Shown: positions 41,432-50,930, counted from the stretch's first letter. The stretch is DNA of 64,000 nucleotides from an uncultured Paracoccaceae bacterium (GCA_947494675.1 CANLVP010000001.1:1686001-1750000), one strand, 5' to 3'. Notes: generated by a model from the letters alone, not told the origin. Program-made: numbers and translations.

Positions 41432-42400
41432 TTAGATCGTGATCGCCGAAGTACCGGTGCGTTCGATGGCAAATGGCACCTCTTGATGGTGCTCGCGCAT
41501 CAGATCGCGCACGGCCTCTTGCTGGCCATCGGGGCAGCAGACCATCACAAAGGCCGAGATTTTGCCGCCCGGCAGTTGGGCATAAGCCCCAAGGTCGCGG
41601 ACGCGGGCCACGATGTCCCGGACGTAATCGTCGGTGAATTTACCGGGCAACGTCATCTTGAGCCGTTGCTGTTCGCCGATGATCTCACCGATCCGCTGCA
41701 GATCGCCTGCCACCAGTGCTGATTTAAGTTCCAGCCCGATGGCCTTGATCTGGTGCAGGTGGTCGAGCCCCTTGTCCAGATGGCTTTCGAGCAGGTTCAG
41801 CGAGGGTTTGCTTTTGGCGTGATGGCCGCCGTAGAAGAACAGCATGCTGCGCTGGAAATTCTCGCGCACGGTGTCGGACAGGACCAGCGGTTGCGGGTGG
41901 ATGCCAACCTGATCGTAGCTGATGAACTGGACGTCGCCGAGCGCGCAGATCGCCGGATCGTGGTAGCCGGACGCGCCTTCGAGCACGTCGACCTCGATAT
42001 GGGCGGCCATCTCAAGCAGCTCTTTCTGGGTCTTTTCGATGCCCTGAAAGCGATACATCGCATTCAGCAGCCCAACGCAGACCGCACCCGAGGTGCCCAG
42101 ACCGGATTCGCCCGCAAGGTCAGTCATCACCACAAGATGGACCGGCTGATCGGCAAGGCCCGCGATGATCAGCGCCTCGCGGATCAGGTCGTTTTTGATG
42201 TCGGTGAGGGTGAGGACTTTTTCGTGGACGTCGGTGTAACGCAGGTCAAAAAAGCCATCCATGCTGTCCTTGATGATGACATAGACGTGCTTGTCGATGG
42301 CCATGCTGACGGTGACGCCGCCGAATTGGTGGGCATAGGATTTCAGATCGGTCAGGCCGCCCGCGAGGGGCAGGCGCAGGGGCGTTTTGGTGACGATCAT
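41432..42400 (-). CDS. GHMP-family sugar kinase (HddA-like)
   Basis: A 322-residue kinase of the GHMP superfamily closest in look to D-glycero-D-manno-heptose-7-phosphate kinases. It shows TKTPLRLPLAGGLTDLKSYAHQFGG at the start, the ATP loop GESGLGTSGAVCVGLLNAM, EGASGYHDPAICALGD, and the C-terminal GAYAQLPGGKISAFVMVCC. The substrate is probably a sugar or heptose phosphate, not proven. The start is the ATG overlapping the stop of the nucleotidyltransferase gene, so both enzymes act in one sugar-activation route. Confidence 0.85.
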   Translation of the reverse strand: MIVTKTPLRLPLAGGLTDLKSYAHQFGGVTVSMAIDKHVYVIIKDSMDGFFDLRYTDVHEKVLTLTDIKNDLIREALIIAGLADQPVHLVVMTDLAGESGLGTSGAVCVGLLNAMYRFQGIEKTQKELLEMAAHIEVDVLEGASGYHDPAICALGDVQFISYDQVGIHPQPLVLSDTVRENFQRSMLFFYGGHHAKSKPSLNLLESHLDKGLDHLHQIKAIGLELKSALVAGDLQRIGEIIGEQQRLKMTLPGKFTDDYVRDIVARVRDLGAYAQLPGGKISAFVMVCCPDGQQEAVRDLMREHHQEVPFAIERTGTSAITI

Positions 42401-43125
42401 TGGTCTGTTTCCATGTTTTCGAGCTGACGGACACGGGCGGCGATCCGCAGGGTGTTGATCTCTGGCGTGGGTTCCGTGCCACCAAGGTGGAGCCATTCAT
42501 CCTCGATCAGGTGACCGATGCGGGTGCCATCAACGATGGCGTCCTGCAGGTTGGGCATGATGCGATATTCGACCTCTTTGCGGCCCGTCATGCGCTGCAC
42601 GATGTCTTCGGAAAACTTCCAAAAGCCGATGTCGACGTAGTCGCTGTCGCCTTCCCAGGCTTGGGTGATGTGCTGATCGTCCATTGAGACGCGGATTTTG
42701 GCGTGCGCCGGGTCGCGGTCGGGCGCGACGCTTAGGACCACGGGCATCTCATGCGAAAGGATCGCGGCGAACTGGGTGGGTTTGATATAGCTGTCGGCCA
42801 GCCAGACCACACAGGGCCCCGTGAGCCCCGCCTTTTGATAGGCGGTCAGGATCGCGTGGCCGGTGCCAAGCGCATCGTCCTGCACCACGTAGTTGATTTT
42901 CAGGCCGTTGTAGCTGTCGCCAAAGTAGGACTGGATCTGTTCCTTGAAGTGGCCGACGACCAGCGTCAGGCTGGAAGTGCTGACGTCGATGCCGGACATG
43001 GTCAGGTTGCGGATCGACAGTTCCAGAAAGGGCTTGAGCCCGATCGGATACATGCATTTTTGCAGGTAGCCACCAAGGTTGCCAAAGCGGCTGCCCTTAC
43101 CGGCGGCGAGACAGATCAGGTTCAT
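42397..43125 (-). CDS. Sugar-1-phosphate nucleotidyltransferase (NTP-transferase fold)
   Basis: A 242-residue enzyme that activates a sugar phosphate with an NTP. The N-terminal nucleotide site is LAAGKGSRFG, followed by QKCMYPIGLKPFLELSIRN, DDALGTGHAILTAY and VVWLADSYI. The C-terminal part lacks the beta-helix of bifunctional GlmU types. Coupled by four bases to an HddA-like kinase, it resembles the HddA/HddC pair of GDP-heptose synthesis, but no other LPS or heptose genes lie nearby. The sugar and the nucleotide are not predictable from sequence. Confidence 0.85.
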   Translation of the reverse strand: MNLICLAAGKGSRFGNLGGYLQKCMYPIGLKPFLELSIRNLTMSGIDVSTSSLTLVVGHFKEQIQSYFGDSYNGLKINYVVQDDALGTGHAILTAYQKAGLTGPCVVWLADSYIKPTQFAAILSHEMPVVLSVAPDRDPAHAKIRVSMDDQHITQAWEGDSDYVDIGFWKFSEDIVQRMTGRKEVEYRIMPNLQDAIVDGTRIGHLIEDEWLHLGGTEPTPEINTLRIAARVRQLENMETDQ

Positions 43126-43230
43126 TCGGTTTCTTTTCGTTTGCTTGTATATCGGTGGTTGGCCCGCGCGTCCGGCGCCTTATATCCGCACAATTCGGGG
43201 CCTGCGAGGGGTGAATTGGGGGCAGATGCA

Positions 43231-43262
43231 AGACGGGCGCAGCTGTTACCCAGCGCCCGTCT
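43231..43262. terminator. Inverted repeat, possible terminator
   Basis: AGACGGGCGC pairs perfectly with GCGCCCGTCT around a twelve-base loop. It sits just past the stop of the lipoprotein transglycosylase gene and before the nucleotidyltransferase start. There is no long T run, so it may be a weak or Rho-assisted stop. Confidence 0.45.
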
Positions 43263-43282
43263 AATTCTGCCTTTTGTCTGCG

Positions 43283-43867
43283 CTAGCGTTTGCCGCAGGC
43301 CCGTAGCTGCTGGTCATAAAGCACCGCGCGGCTTTCAACCTCTCCGGCGATGCGGATCAGCCAGCTTTTGGATTTCCACGTGCCACGACGATAGCCGGTG
43401 CGGCCATCGTGATAGGCCAGATACTGGTTGCGGATGTCATAGATCGGGATGCCGTTTTCGGCCACGGTCTGCACCATATACCAGCCCATGAAATCGGTGG
43501 CGTCATGGATATTGTCGCGCTTGGCACCGCGATCCCCGGTCTCGGCCTTGTATTCTTCCCATGTGCCATCCAGCGCCTGGCTATAACCCACGGCCGAGGA
43601 TTGCCGCCCCAGCGGGATCACACCCAGCGCAAAGCGATGCGGCGGGCGGTTGTTGGAGATGAATTTGCTTTCCTGATAGATCATCGCCATCAGGCCGGGC
43701 ACGGGCACACCATATTTGCTTTCGACGCGTTTGAAGGCGCGCAGGTATTCGGGCCGTTCGCTCACAATCGAGCAGGCATTGTCTAGATTGCGGGGCGCAG
43801 ACCCATAACCGCCGGAACACGAGCCCAGAAGCACCAAAAGGATCATTGCGCGAAAGAAACTGCTCAT
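43283..43867 (-). CDS. Transglycosylase SLT-domain lipoprotein
   Basis: A 194-residue predicted lipoprotein: a short hydrophobic N-terminus ends in the lipobox LLGSC. The rest resembles a soluble lytic transglycosylase domain, with the catalytic glutamate in MIYQESKFISNNRPP and the downstream GYSQALDGTWEEYKAETG. It should cut peptidoglycan from the periplasmic face of a membrane. It is smaller than MltC/EmtA but similar in plan. It is monocistronic, on the same strand as the sugar-activation pair. Confidence 0.88.
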   Translation of the reverse strand: MSSFFRAMILLVLLGSCSGGYGSAPRNLDNACSIVSERPEYLRAFKRVESKYGVPVPGLMAMIYQESKFISNNRPPHRFALGVIPLGRQSSAVGYSQALDGTWEEYKAETGDRGAKRDNIHDATDFMGWYMVQTVAENGIPIYDIRNQYLAYHDGRTGYRRGTWKSKSWLIRIAGEVESRAVLYDQQLRACGKR

Positions 43868-43946
43868 CTGCCTCTCGCTTATTTTTTATTTATTGCGGCG
43901 ACTATAGCGCGGTTTGCGCCCCCTGTGAACGGGCAATGCGGCGCGA

Positions 43947-44828
43947 TCAGATCACAAATGACAGGATAAGCGGTAATGTGATCACGGAAATCAGCGTGGA
44001 GACGACGACAAGGGCAGCCACCGGCTGTGCGTCAGCGCCGTATTTTTCCGCGATCATATAAGATGTAACCGCGACCGGGGTGGCGACTTGCAGGATCAAC
44101 ACGGCGGCGGCCACCGGGGGCAAGGCGAACCAAGTGGCGACGGCCCAAGCGGCCGCAATGCAGATCACCGCCTTGCAAATCGACAGGGCCACAGCGCGGC
44201 CATAGCTACCAATCTCAAGCCGGGCGACGGCAACGCCCAGGGTGATCAGCATCAGGGGGATCGCCATTTGCCCGATCAGATCAAGCGTATTTGTCAGGAA
44301 GATCGGTGTCTCCCAGCCTTGCCACAGAAACAACGCGCCCAGCAGGGTGGCCCCGACCATGGGTTCTTTCACCACGCGGCCAAGTGACCCGGCACCCGAC
44401 ACCAGCCAGATGCCAAAGGTAAAGGAAATCACCGCCATCACCGCAAAGACCACCACCGCATAGCCCAGCCCGGTTTCGCCAAAGGCAAAAAGTGCCAGTG
44501 GCAGGCCAAGGTTGCCGGTATTGCCGAAAATCAGCGGGGCCAGATAGGTGGGCAGGTCGAGCCGCAGCACTTTGACCAGCACAAAACAGGCCACAATCAC
44601 CAAGCCGTAGGCCATCAGCGCCGCAAGCGACAGGTCGGCCAGTGCGGCGGGGTCCACCTCTGTTTTCATCAGTGCCACAAAGATCAGACAGGGCACGGCA
44701 AGGGTCATCGCAAGGCGGGTGACGAACTGCACACGGTATTCAAAACCGAGCTTGACCCAAACAAAACCAATCGCCGCCAAAAGGAACACAGGGGCGGTCA
44801 CGTTGAGGACTGTCAGTAATGTGTTCAC
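43947..44828 (-). CDS. AEC-family (auxin efflux carrier-like) transporter
   Basis: A 293-residue inner-membrane protein of the AEC family, with about ten hydrophobic helices in two inverted halves. Examples are VTAPVFLLAAIGFVWVKLGF at the start and VAAAVLILQVATPVAVTSYMIAEKYG in the C-terminal half. Bacterial AEC carriers move malonate, malate or other small acids. The substrate is unknown. It is divergent from hspQ across an 83-base gap. Confidence 0.9.
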   Translation of the reverse strand: MNTLLTVLNVTAPVFLLAAIGFVWVKLGFEYRVQFVTRLAMTLAVPCLIFVALMKTEVDPAALADLSLAALMAYGLVIVACFVLVKVLRLDLPTYLAPLIFGNTGNLGLPLALFAFGETGLGYAVVVFAVMAVISFTFGIWLVSGAGSLGRVVKEPMVGATLLGALFLWQGWETPIFLTNTLDLIGQMAIPLMLITLGVAVARLEIGSYGRAVALSICKAVICIAAAWAVATWFALPPVAAAVLILQVATPVAVTSYMIAEKYGADAQPVAALVVVSTLISVITLPLILSFVI

Positions 44829-44911
44829 AGACTGTTTCCTTAATTTCCGCGGTGTTACCGTAGACTCTGCCCCTTGGCGAGGCGTAGAAGGGCGTTAGGG
44901 GACTGGTAGTT

Positions 44912-45238
44912 ATGTTTAAAACGCGTGCCAAATATCATCTTGGACAAGTTGTCCGCCACCGCAAACATCCGTTTCGCGGTGTGGTGTTTGATGTGGATGC
45001 GATGTTTTCGAACACCGATGCCTGGTACGAGGCGATCCCAGAGGATAGCCGCCCCAACAAAGACCAGCCGTTTTACCATCTGCTCGCCGAGAACGACCAA
45101 AGCTATTACGTGGCTTACGTGTCCGAGCAGAACCTTGTGGCGGACTATTCCGGTGAGCCGGTGGAGCACCCCGATCTGGATGATCTGTTTGGCCCGTTCG
45201 AGGATGGGCATTATCCGTTGCAGGTGCAGCTGAACTAA
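44912..45238 (+). CDS. hspQ: Heat-shock protein HspQ (YccV)
   Basis: A 108-residue protein of the HspQ/YccV family, known in E. coli as a specificity factor for Lon protease and first described as a hemimethylated-DNA-binding protein. The family core is complete: KYHLGQVVRHRKHPFRGVVFDVD, then DQPFYHLLAENDQSYYVAYVSEQNL and the end HPDLDDLF. The ATG follows AGGGGAC by about eight bases. It is transcribed alone or with the downstream GNAT gene. Confidence 0.94.
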   Translation: MFKTRAKYHLGQVVRHRKHPFRGVVFDVDAMFSNTDAWYEAIPEDSRPNKDQPFYHLLAENDQSYYVAYVSEQNLVADYSGEPVEHPDLDDLFGPFEDGHYPLQVQLN

Positions 45239-45304
45239 GCCGCGTGCCGATTTGGAGCCCGGCCTAGGTGGTCTATTCAATTTTTGCGGGTGCGAGGGGC
45301 GCGC

Positions 45305-46060
45305 ATGAGTGCTTTTGTGCAGGTCGCGGATGTGGCCAAGGACATGCGGCGTGGATATTTGGCGTCCTTGCCAGAGCCGCAGGAATGGTTTCTTGAGGAA
45401 TTGGTTCGCGCGGGCGAGGTTTGGGCGGCACCGGGGCTGGGTTATGCCGTTTTTCATGGCGATACGCTGGTGGAGTTTCATGTCGTTGAGCGTGCGAATG
45501 CGGCGGCGCATCTGGACGGATTGCGGCAGGTGCGGCCCTTTGCCAAGGCGCTTGGCAAGTCCTTTGATCATGTCTTGATGGATGCGGCCCGCGCGTTGCG
45601 CTGGGCTGCGGTTGAAACCGGGTATCTGTTTCGCAAGCGTCGTCGCGTGGCGGTCGAGGCGATGGATGGCTTTCGGCTGGCACAGGCAGAGGCGGGCAAT
45701 TTGCCGGATGTCTGGGCCACGGGGCGCGACTTTTATGACAGCGCCGATGAGGTGGCTCAGATCCATCGGTCAGGCGGGCTATGGGTGGCGTTCCATCACA
45801 GCGACGTTGTGGGCAGCGGTGTTGTGATCCCGCTGGATGGGACCGGCGCGGTTGCGGATATCGGCATGGTCACACGGCCCGATCAGCGCAAGAAAGGCAT
45901 CGCTAGTCTGGTCATTTCCACCCTTGCGGATCACTTGGAACGTGCGGGCGTCAGGCCGATCTGCGGCTGTGCGGAACGTAACATCGGGTCGAAAGCCGCG
46001 TTGGAGAACGCAGGCTTTGTCACCGAACACCGGCTGGTGCAGATCAGCGTGCCGGGCTGA
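45305..46060 (+). CDS. GNAT family N-acetyltransferase, 251 residues
   Basis: A two-part protein. The N-terminal half (about 1-125) has no motif I recognise. The C-terminal half is a GNAT domain with GAVADIGMVTRPDQRKKGIASLVISTLADHL as the acetyl-CoA loop and CAERNIGSKAALENAGFVTEHRL as the closing segment. The layout resembles the GCN5 'FR47-like' group. The start is the ATG after GGGGCGCGC; a GTG-type start seven codons earlier is less likely. The substrate is unknown. It converges on the MFS gene. Confidence 0.87.
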   Translation: MSAFVQVADVAKDMRRGYLASLPEPQEWFLEELVRAGEVWAAPGLGYAVFHGDTLVEFHVVERANAAAHLDGLRQVRPFAKALGKSFDHVLMDAARALRWAAVETGYLFRKRRRVAVEAMDGFRLAQAEAGNLPDVWATGRDFYDSADEVAQIHRSGGLWVAFHHSDVVGSGVVIPLDGTGAVADIGMVTRPDQRKKGIASLVISTLADHLERAGVRPICGCAERNIGSKAALENAGFVTEHRLVQISVPG

Positions 46061-46062
46061 TC

Positions 46063-47247
46063 CTAGGCCGTCTTGCGCAGCTCTTGGGCAAAGAGCGCTG
46101 ACGCCCCAAGCAAGAGTGCCAGCGATGCGGCGGCAAGGATCACCCAGCCGAACCCGGCCACAAGCGCGCCAGCGGCAAAGGCGCAGAGGGTCGAGACAAG
46201 CGCGATCATCGTGTCATTGGCCCCTTGGACGACGGCCTTTTCATCCTCTGCCACGGCGTTCGCCAGCATTGTCGTCGCCCCAATAAAGCCGAAGTTCCAG
46301 CCGACGCCCAAGAGGATCAGCGCGCCGTAGAAGTGCAGCGATGTCAGGCCAAGCAGGGCGGCAATGGAGGCCGCGATCAGCAGGGCCAGCCCGAGATACG
46401 CGATGGGGTTTACGCCGAACCGCTTGATCAGGAACCCGGTAAAGAAACTGGGGGCGAACATCGCCACCACGTGCCAGCGGATGACGTCGCCTGCCACAGC
46501 CTCGCTAAAGCCGCAGCCGATCATCGCCAGCGGCGTCGGCACCATGAGGAACATCATGATGCCTTGCGATACCGCGCCAAGGCCGACGGCAAGGCGCACG
46601 GGCTTGCGGTTCAGCACCTTGAGGGATGCGATGCGGTCGCGCAGGCTTTGCGCGGCGGTGCTTGCGGGCATCGGCAATCTGGTCAGCGCCAAGGGGATCA
46701 GGCCCACGACCGAGAGCACCGCAAGCGCGGCATATGCGCCTGCCAGCGGGATCGGCGCGAGCGCGTCTTTGGCAAAGATGAACACCTGCGGGCCGACAAA
46801 GGCCGCGATCAGGCCGGAGGTGAGCATGAGCGAGATCGCAACAGGCTGCCACGCGGGGCTGACGACTTCAGCAGCGGCAAAGCGGAAATACTGAAAACAG
46901 GTCGAGGCGGCCCCCAGTGCCAGATGCGCGATGCAAAGGAGCAGGAAGCTGCCCGCATAAAACGCATAGACCCCAAGGAGCGCGCCAATTACCGCGCAGA
47001 TGATGCCAACGACAAAGCCGGTTTTGCGCCCCCGCTTGCCCATCAAAAGCGAAAAAGGGGCGGCGGCCAAAAGCCCCGCAAGGGCCTGAAGCGAGGCGGG
47101 CAGGGTCGCCAAAGCGGTGGAGGGGGCCAGCATCAGCCCGGCCAGACCGCCCAGAATAATCAGCATCGGCATGGACGTCCCAAGGATGGTGTTGGCCGCG
47201 AGCAGCCCCAGATAATTGCCTTGCTGAGAGATGGGTGCGCCGGGCAT
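46063..47247 (-). CDS. Major facilitator superfamily transporter
   Basis: A 394-residue permease with twelve predicted helices. The loop 2-3 signature is degenerate (FSLLMGKRGRKTGFVVG), and the second half begins after the basic loop LPMPASTAAQSLRDRIASLKVLNRKP. The substrate is unknown. It is divergent from a GlxA-type regulator across 67 bases, so that regulator may control it. The 67-base gap is AT-richer than its surroundings. Confidence 0.88.
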   Translation of the reverse strand: MPGAPISQQGNYLGLLAANTILGTSMPMLIILGGLAGLMLAPSTALATLPASLQALAGLLAAAPFSLLMGKRGRKTGFVVGIICAVIGALLGVYAFYAGSFLLLCIAHLALGAASTCFQYFRFAAAEVVSPAWQPVAISLMLTSGLIAAFVGPQVFIFAKDALAPIPLAGAYAALAVLSVVGLIPLALTRLPMPASTAAQSLRDRIASLKVLNRKPVRLAVGLGAVSQGIMMFLMVPTPLAMIGCGFSEAVAGDVIRWHVVAMFAPSFFTGFLIKRFGVNPIAYLGLALLIAASIAALLGLTSLHFYGALILLGVGWNFGFIGATTMLANAVAEDEKAVVQGANDTMIALVSTLCAFAAGALVAGFGWVILAAASLALLLGASALFAQELRKTA

Positions 47248-47314
47248 TGTGATGGTCCAATTCAGATTGCTTTGAGGCTTTGTAATCCGGCGCGGGTTTG
47301 TCTAAAATGTCAAA

Positions 47315-48289
47315 ATGACATCAAATCTGGACAAACCCAAAAATGCCCGCCTGATCGACGTCTTTTTGTTTGACGGGGTCAATCTGCTGGATGTCTCGGG
47401 CCCGGTGCAGGCCTTTGATACGGCGAAAGTGAACGGGCAAAAGCGATATGTGATGCGGTATGTGACGCTGGATGGCGCGCCGATCACAGCAAGCTGCGGC
47501 TTGCGCATGGTGCCGGATGCGGCGTTGTCGCCGGACAGTGATTGCGACGATCTGTTGATCCCCGGTGGCGGGGTCGATGCGCTGATCCCCAATGCCCACT
47601 TGCGCGACATCATCGGGCAGCATCTGACCCGCAAGCCCGCGGGGCGCGTCATCTCAATCTGTTCGGGGGCGTTGCTGCTGGCGGCGGCAGGGGTATTGGA
47701 TGGGCGGGTGGCCACGACCCATTGGTCGCGGCTGGCGCACACCAAGGGGTATGACCGCGTGCTCTGGGATTTGGACCGCATCTTTACGGCAGAGGATCGG
47801 GTCTTTACCTCAGCCGGGGTGACGACGGGGATGGACCTTGCGCTGTCGATGATCCGCACCGATTGTGGGGCCTCGGTCGCGCTGGCCGTCGCACGGGAAT
47901 TGGTGGTGCAACTGCGGCGGACCGGGGGGCAAAGCCAATATGCGATCCATTTGGCGGCGCAGTTTACGCAGGATGATGCGCTGACCCGGCTGATCGAACG
48001 GGTGGTGGCAGAGCCGCATTTGAACTGGACGCTGGATGCGCTGGCCGAAGCGGCAAGCATGAACCCACGCACCCTGTCGCGGCATTTTCAGCGTGACCTG
48101 CAGGAAAGCCCGGCGCAGTTTGTCGAACGGGTGCGGGTCGATCATGCGCGGGGGCTGATGGCGGACAAGCTACCGCTGAAACAGGTGGCGCGACAAAGCG
48201 GCTTTGGCGATCTGCAACGGATGCGCCGGGCGTTCCAGCGCCGCTTTGGCATTCATGTGAGCGACTATCAAAACGCCTTTGTCGGGTAG
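47315..48289 (+). CDS. GlxA-type transcriptional regulator (DJ-1/PfpI plus AraC HTH)
   Basis: A 324-residue regulator. Residues 1-190 form a class I glutamine-amidotransferase-like (DJ-1/PfpI) sensor domain with DVFLFDGVNLLDVSGPVQAF and the nucleophile-elbow cysteine in ISICSGALLLAAAG. Residues 215-324 form an AraC helix-turn-helix pair (LDALAEAASMNPRTLSRHFQRDL and KQVARQSGFGDLQRMRRAFQRRFG). Family members such as GbdR, ArgR and FtrA sense nitrogen compounds. Its position opposite the MFS gene suggests it controls that exporter. Confidence 0.92.
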   Translation: MTSNLDKPKNARLIDVFLFDGVNLLDVSGPVQAFDTAKVNGQKRYVMRYVTLDGAPITASCGLRMVPDAALSPDSDCDDLLIPGGGVDALIPNAHLRDIIGQHLTRKPAGRVISICSGALLLAAAGVLDGRVATTHWSRLAHTKGYDRVLWDLDRIFTAEDRVFTSAGVTTGMDLALSMIRTDCGASVALAVARELVVQLRRTGGQSQYAIHLAAQFTQDDALTRLIERVVAEPHLNWTLDALAEAASMNPRTLSRHFQRDLQESPAQFVERVRVDHARGLMADKLPLKQVARQSGFGDLQRMRRAFQRRFGIHVSDYQNAFVG

Positions 48290-48299
48290 GCCGCTTACC

Positions 48300-49985
48300 C
48301 TAGGGCCTTTTGTCGCCGCTGGTGTGCACGACCAGCTGCGCAAAGGGGATTTCCCAGTCGTATTGCGTCGCCAGATCAACGACGCAGCGGGCAAGCTCGC
48401 GCTCTAACGCTTCGAACCGATGGGCAGAGGTGCCGGCGATGTCGATCTCGACCTCATAATCCAGCGATGATGCGCCCGCGCGCAGGAATTCCACGTCGAC
48501 GCCGGTCAATTCGCCCTCTGGCAGATAGGATTCAAAGTGCTGTCTGATCCCGTCGCGCATCTGGGTGATGACCTCATTGGTAGAGGTCTTTTGATGCCGG
48601 TACCCGATCCCAAACTCGATTTCGACGCGGTAGCCGTGGGACAGGTTTTCGGGGGTGGCACTCAGGTATTCGGCCGTCTGGTAGGTGACGCGCGCGCCGC
48701 CCAGCAGTTCAAGCACGACCATCTCGGGGGTCTGCGCGATGATCTGCCCGGCATTGCCATCGGCCAGACGCACCCAATCGCCTTTGATTGAGGGGAACCA
48801 TGCCTCATCCTCGGCTGCGGGGCGGGAGTGCATGCCGACCAATTCGCGCACGGGCAGGGTAAATTCACCGCCATCAAGCGCAGGGTTGACCAGATCGGTA
48901 AAGAAGCTGAGCCGTTCGACACGGTAGGGAACGCCATTGAAAAGCACGCGCTCGCGTTCCTGCACGGCGCCAAGGTTCAAGAGCACCCAAAGCTGTTCCA
49001 CAAGGTTGGGGAGCATCCGCAGCATGAGCCAGAGAGCGGCGATAAAGAGCAGCATCGCAAGGCCCAAAAGCAGCCAGTCGTTTCGGATGTTGAAGACCGC
49101 GAGCATTGCCACAAAGCTGCCGATCAGGATCGCGATAGAGAACAGCACCCCGCCTAGCCGCATGGCAAAGGTCCGTTCCGCCACCCGTCTTGTCAGAATG
49201 AAATGCGCGGCCAGCATCAAGATCCGGCCAAGGGCGAGCACGCCAAGGAACGCGCCGATCCCCAGAAAGAGGCTGATGCTGCGATCCCGAAAGAAAACCT
49301 CAAACGCGGAATTGACGTTGCCGCCCACGGTGGTCCGGTTGCTTTGCAGGTCGTTGATCCGCTGCGCGAGGGCTTGGGCCTGTGCCTGATGCAACTCATA
49401 GCGTTCGCGCCAGATGCTGAGGTTGGCGTTGAGCAATTCCTGCACCGTGGGTTCGGTTGAGATCGCGAGCGCGGCCTCGATATTGCCGATGGCGATCAAG
49501 GCGTTTTCGATACGTTTCTCGGCGGCGGTCTGATCGCGGCGGGCCCGTTCAAGCTGCCGCGCGCCGCTTGTCGCCTCATTCACGATCAGCACGAAGGGTT
49601 CGATGAGGTCTTCAACCTCGGAATTGAGGTCAAAATCGTATTGGTCGAGCGATTGGTAATCGCGTTCGGACACGCCCGACATGGCGATTGAAATCTGCTC
49701 TTCGATTTCCTCTAGTTCATGGCGGAGCCGCAAGAGTTCGGGCGATGCTTCGTCGCCGTTCTCGCCCGCTTCGAGGTCGATTTGGGCGGTGATCTGGTCT
49801 TCGATGCTTTGCCTCAGTTCCAGAAGCGACGGCAGCACGTCAATCGTGGCAAGGGCGCGTTCCTCAATCTCGTCGGTTTCGGATTCGGTCACGGTCTGCG
49901 CCTGCGCAGGCTGGAGCGTGAGCAGGGCTGCCACAAAAAGGACGAGGCAGGATGAGAGGCAGTGGCGCAGAAGATAAGTCATCAT
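48300..49985 (-). CDS. MscS-type mechanosensitive channel protein, long form
   Basis: A 561-residue membrane protein with a signal peptide (ending LQPAQAQ). A periplasmic Glu-rich helical domain of about 220 residues with coiled-coil character (AARRDQTAAEKRIENALIAIGN type) follows. Next come four hydrophobic segments at about 225-335, with a C-terminal cytoplasmic beta/alpha domain. The C-terminal region (FGIGYRHQKTSTNEVITQMRDGIRQHFE) fits the MscS tail. The pore helix is weakly conserved, so it may be a divergent channel or a regulator of cell-envelope tension. It converges with the GlxA-type gene. Confidence 0.8.
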   Translation of the reverse strand: MMTYLLRHCLSSCLVLFVAALLTLQPAQAQTVTESETDEIEERALATIDVLPSLLELRQSIEDQITAQIDLEAGENGDEASPELLRLRHELEEIEEQISIAMSGVSERDYQSLDQYDFDLNSEVEDLIEPFVLIVNEATSGARQLERARRDQTAAEKRIENALIAIGNIEAALAISTEPTVQELLNANLSIWRERYELHQAQAQALAQRINDLQSNRTTVGGNVNSAFEVFFRDRSISLFLGIGAFLGVLALGRILMLAAHFILTRRVAERTFAMRLGGVLFSIAILIGSFVAMLAVFNIRNDWLLLGLAMLLFIAALWLMLRMLPNLVEQLWVLLNLGAVQERERVLFNGVPYRVERLSFFTDLVNPALDGGEFTLPVRELVGMHSRPAAEDEAWFPSIKGDWVRLADGNAGQIIAQTPEMVVLELLGGARVTYQTAEYLSATPENLSHGYRVEIEFGIGYRHQKTSTNEVITQMRDGIRQHFESYLPEGELTGVDVEFLRAGASSLDYEVEIDIAGTSAHRFEALERELARCVVDLATQYDWEIPFAQLVVHTSGDKRP

Positions 49986-50057
49986 GGCGCTAGGGATAAT
50001 CGGTCATTGCCGTGATGGGAATAAGTCACGGCCTAACGTGGCGTTAACCGGCCCATG

Positions 50058-50930
50058 TCAGATGCGCCGCCTTTGCAGCAGGATGTGGGTCAGCACCGCG
50101 GCAAATACGACGGCACCGCCCAGCATGGTTTCAGCGCCCGGAATTTCGGCAAAGAAGAGCCAGACCCAAATCGGGGCGAGCGGGGCGTCGAGCGCGCCGA
50201 TGAGGGCGGTTTCAATCGCGGGCAAGAGGCGTGCGCCCAAGGTAAAAAGCGCCAGACCGAGGGCAGAATTCACCAGACCAAAGAGCGCCAGCAGCCCCAG
50301 ATCAGTGCCGCTGACCGCGAGGCCGGGACTGAACGGGATCGCCAAAGCCGCGCTGAGCAGGGCAGAGATACAGGCGGCGGGCATGGTTGGGATGTCCGGA
50401 TAGCGGCGCGAGATCACCATCATCGCGGCCAGCGCAAAGGTCATACCAAAGGCGAGGATGTCGCCGGTCAGTGATCCCTCGGCCCCGAAGCCCACGATGA
50501 ATGCGACACCGGCCAAGGAAACGGCGCTTGCGATCACAGCGCTTTTGGTCGGGCGTTCGCGGATAAAGAGCCACGCGAGGCCGGCCGCCACAAATGGCAC
50601 GGTGGCGTAGATGATCGACACATGGGCAACGGTGGTCAGCCGCAGCGAGGTGATGAAACACAGCATGCCAAGGGCCGAGATGATGGCGAATATCCACCCC
50701 GGCCAGCCCATGCGGCCAAAGTCGCTGAACGCGGACCGGCCCTGCATGGCCACGGCGACGGCGAGAATGCCCAAGGCACCAAACATGCCGCGCCAGACCA
50801 GCATGGTCGCCACATCCAGCGCGATGATGCGGGTAAACAGGCCTGCCGTGCTCCATGCCAGGGCAGAGGAGGTGACAAGCACGAGGCCCAGCCGGTAGTT
50901 GGCCTGCGGGTTCAGGGCGGCGTCAGTCAT
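50058..50930 (-). CDS. EamA/DMT-family transporter
   Basis: A 290-residue membrane protein with ten predicted helices in two EamA halves (SSALAWSTAGLFTRIIALDVATMLVWRG and later ALGLALFTLGARLLPAIETALIGALDAPLAPIW). DMT carriers export metabolites such as amino acids. The start is the ATG that overlaps the preceding gene's stop by eight bases; a 20-codon extension would lie inside that gene. Its coupling to a small CutA-like gene and to a WYL regulator suggests one regulated unit. Confidence 0.9.
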   Translation of the reverse strand: MTDAALNPQANYRLGLVLVTSSALAWSTAGLFTRIIALDVATMLVWRGMFGALGILAVAVAMQGRSAFSDFGRMGWPGWIFAIISALGMLCFITSLRLTTVAHVSIIYATVPFVAAGLAWLFIRERPTKSAVIASAVSLAGVAFIVGFGAEGSLTGDILAFGMTFALAAMMVISRRYPDIPTMPAACISALLSAALAIPFSPGLAVSGTDLGLLALFGLVNSALGLALFTLGARLLPAIETALIGALDAPLAPIWVWLFFAEIPGAETMLGGAVVFAAVLTHILLQRRRI

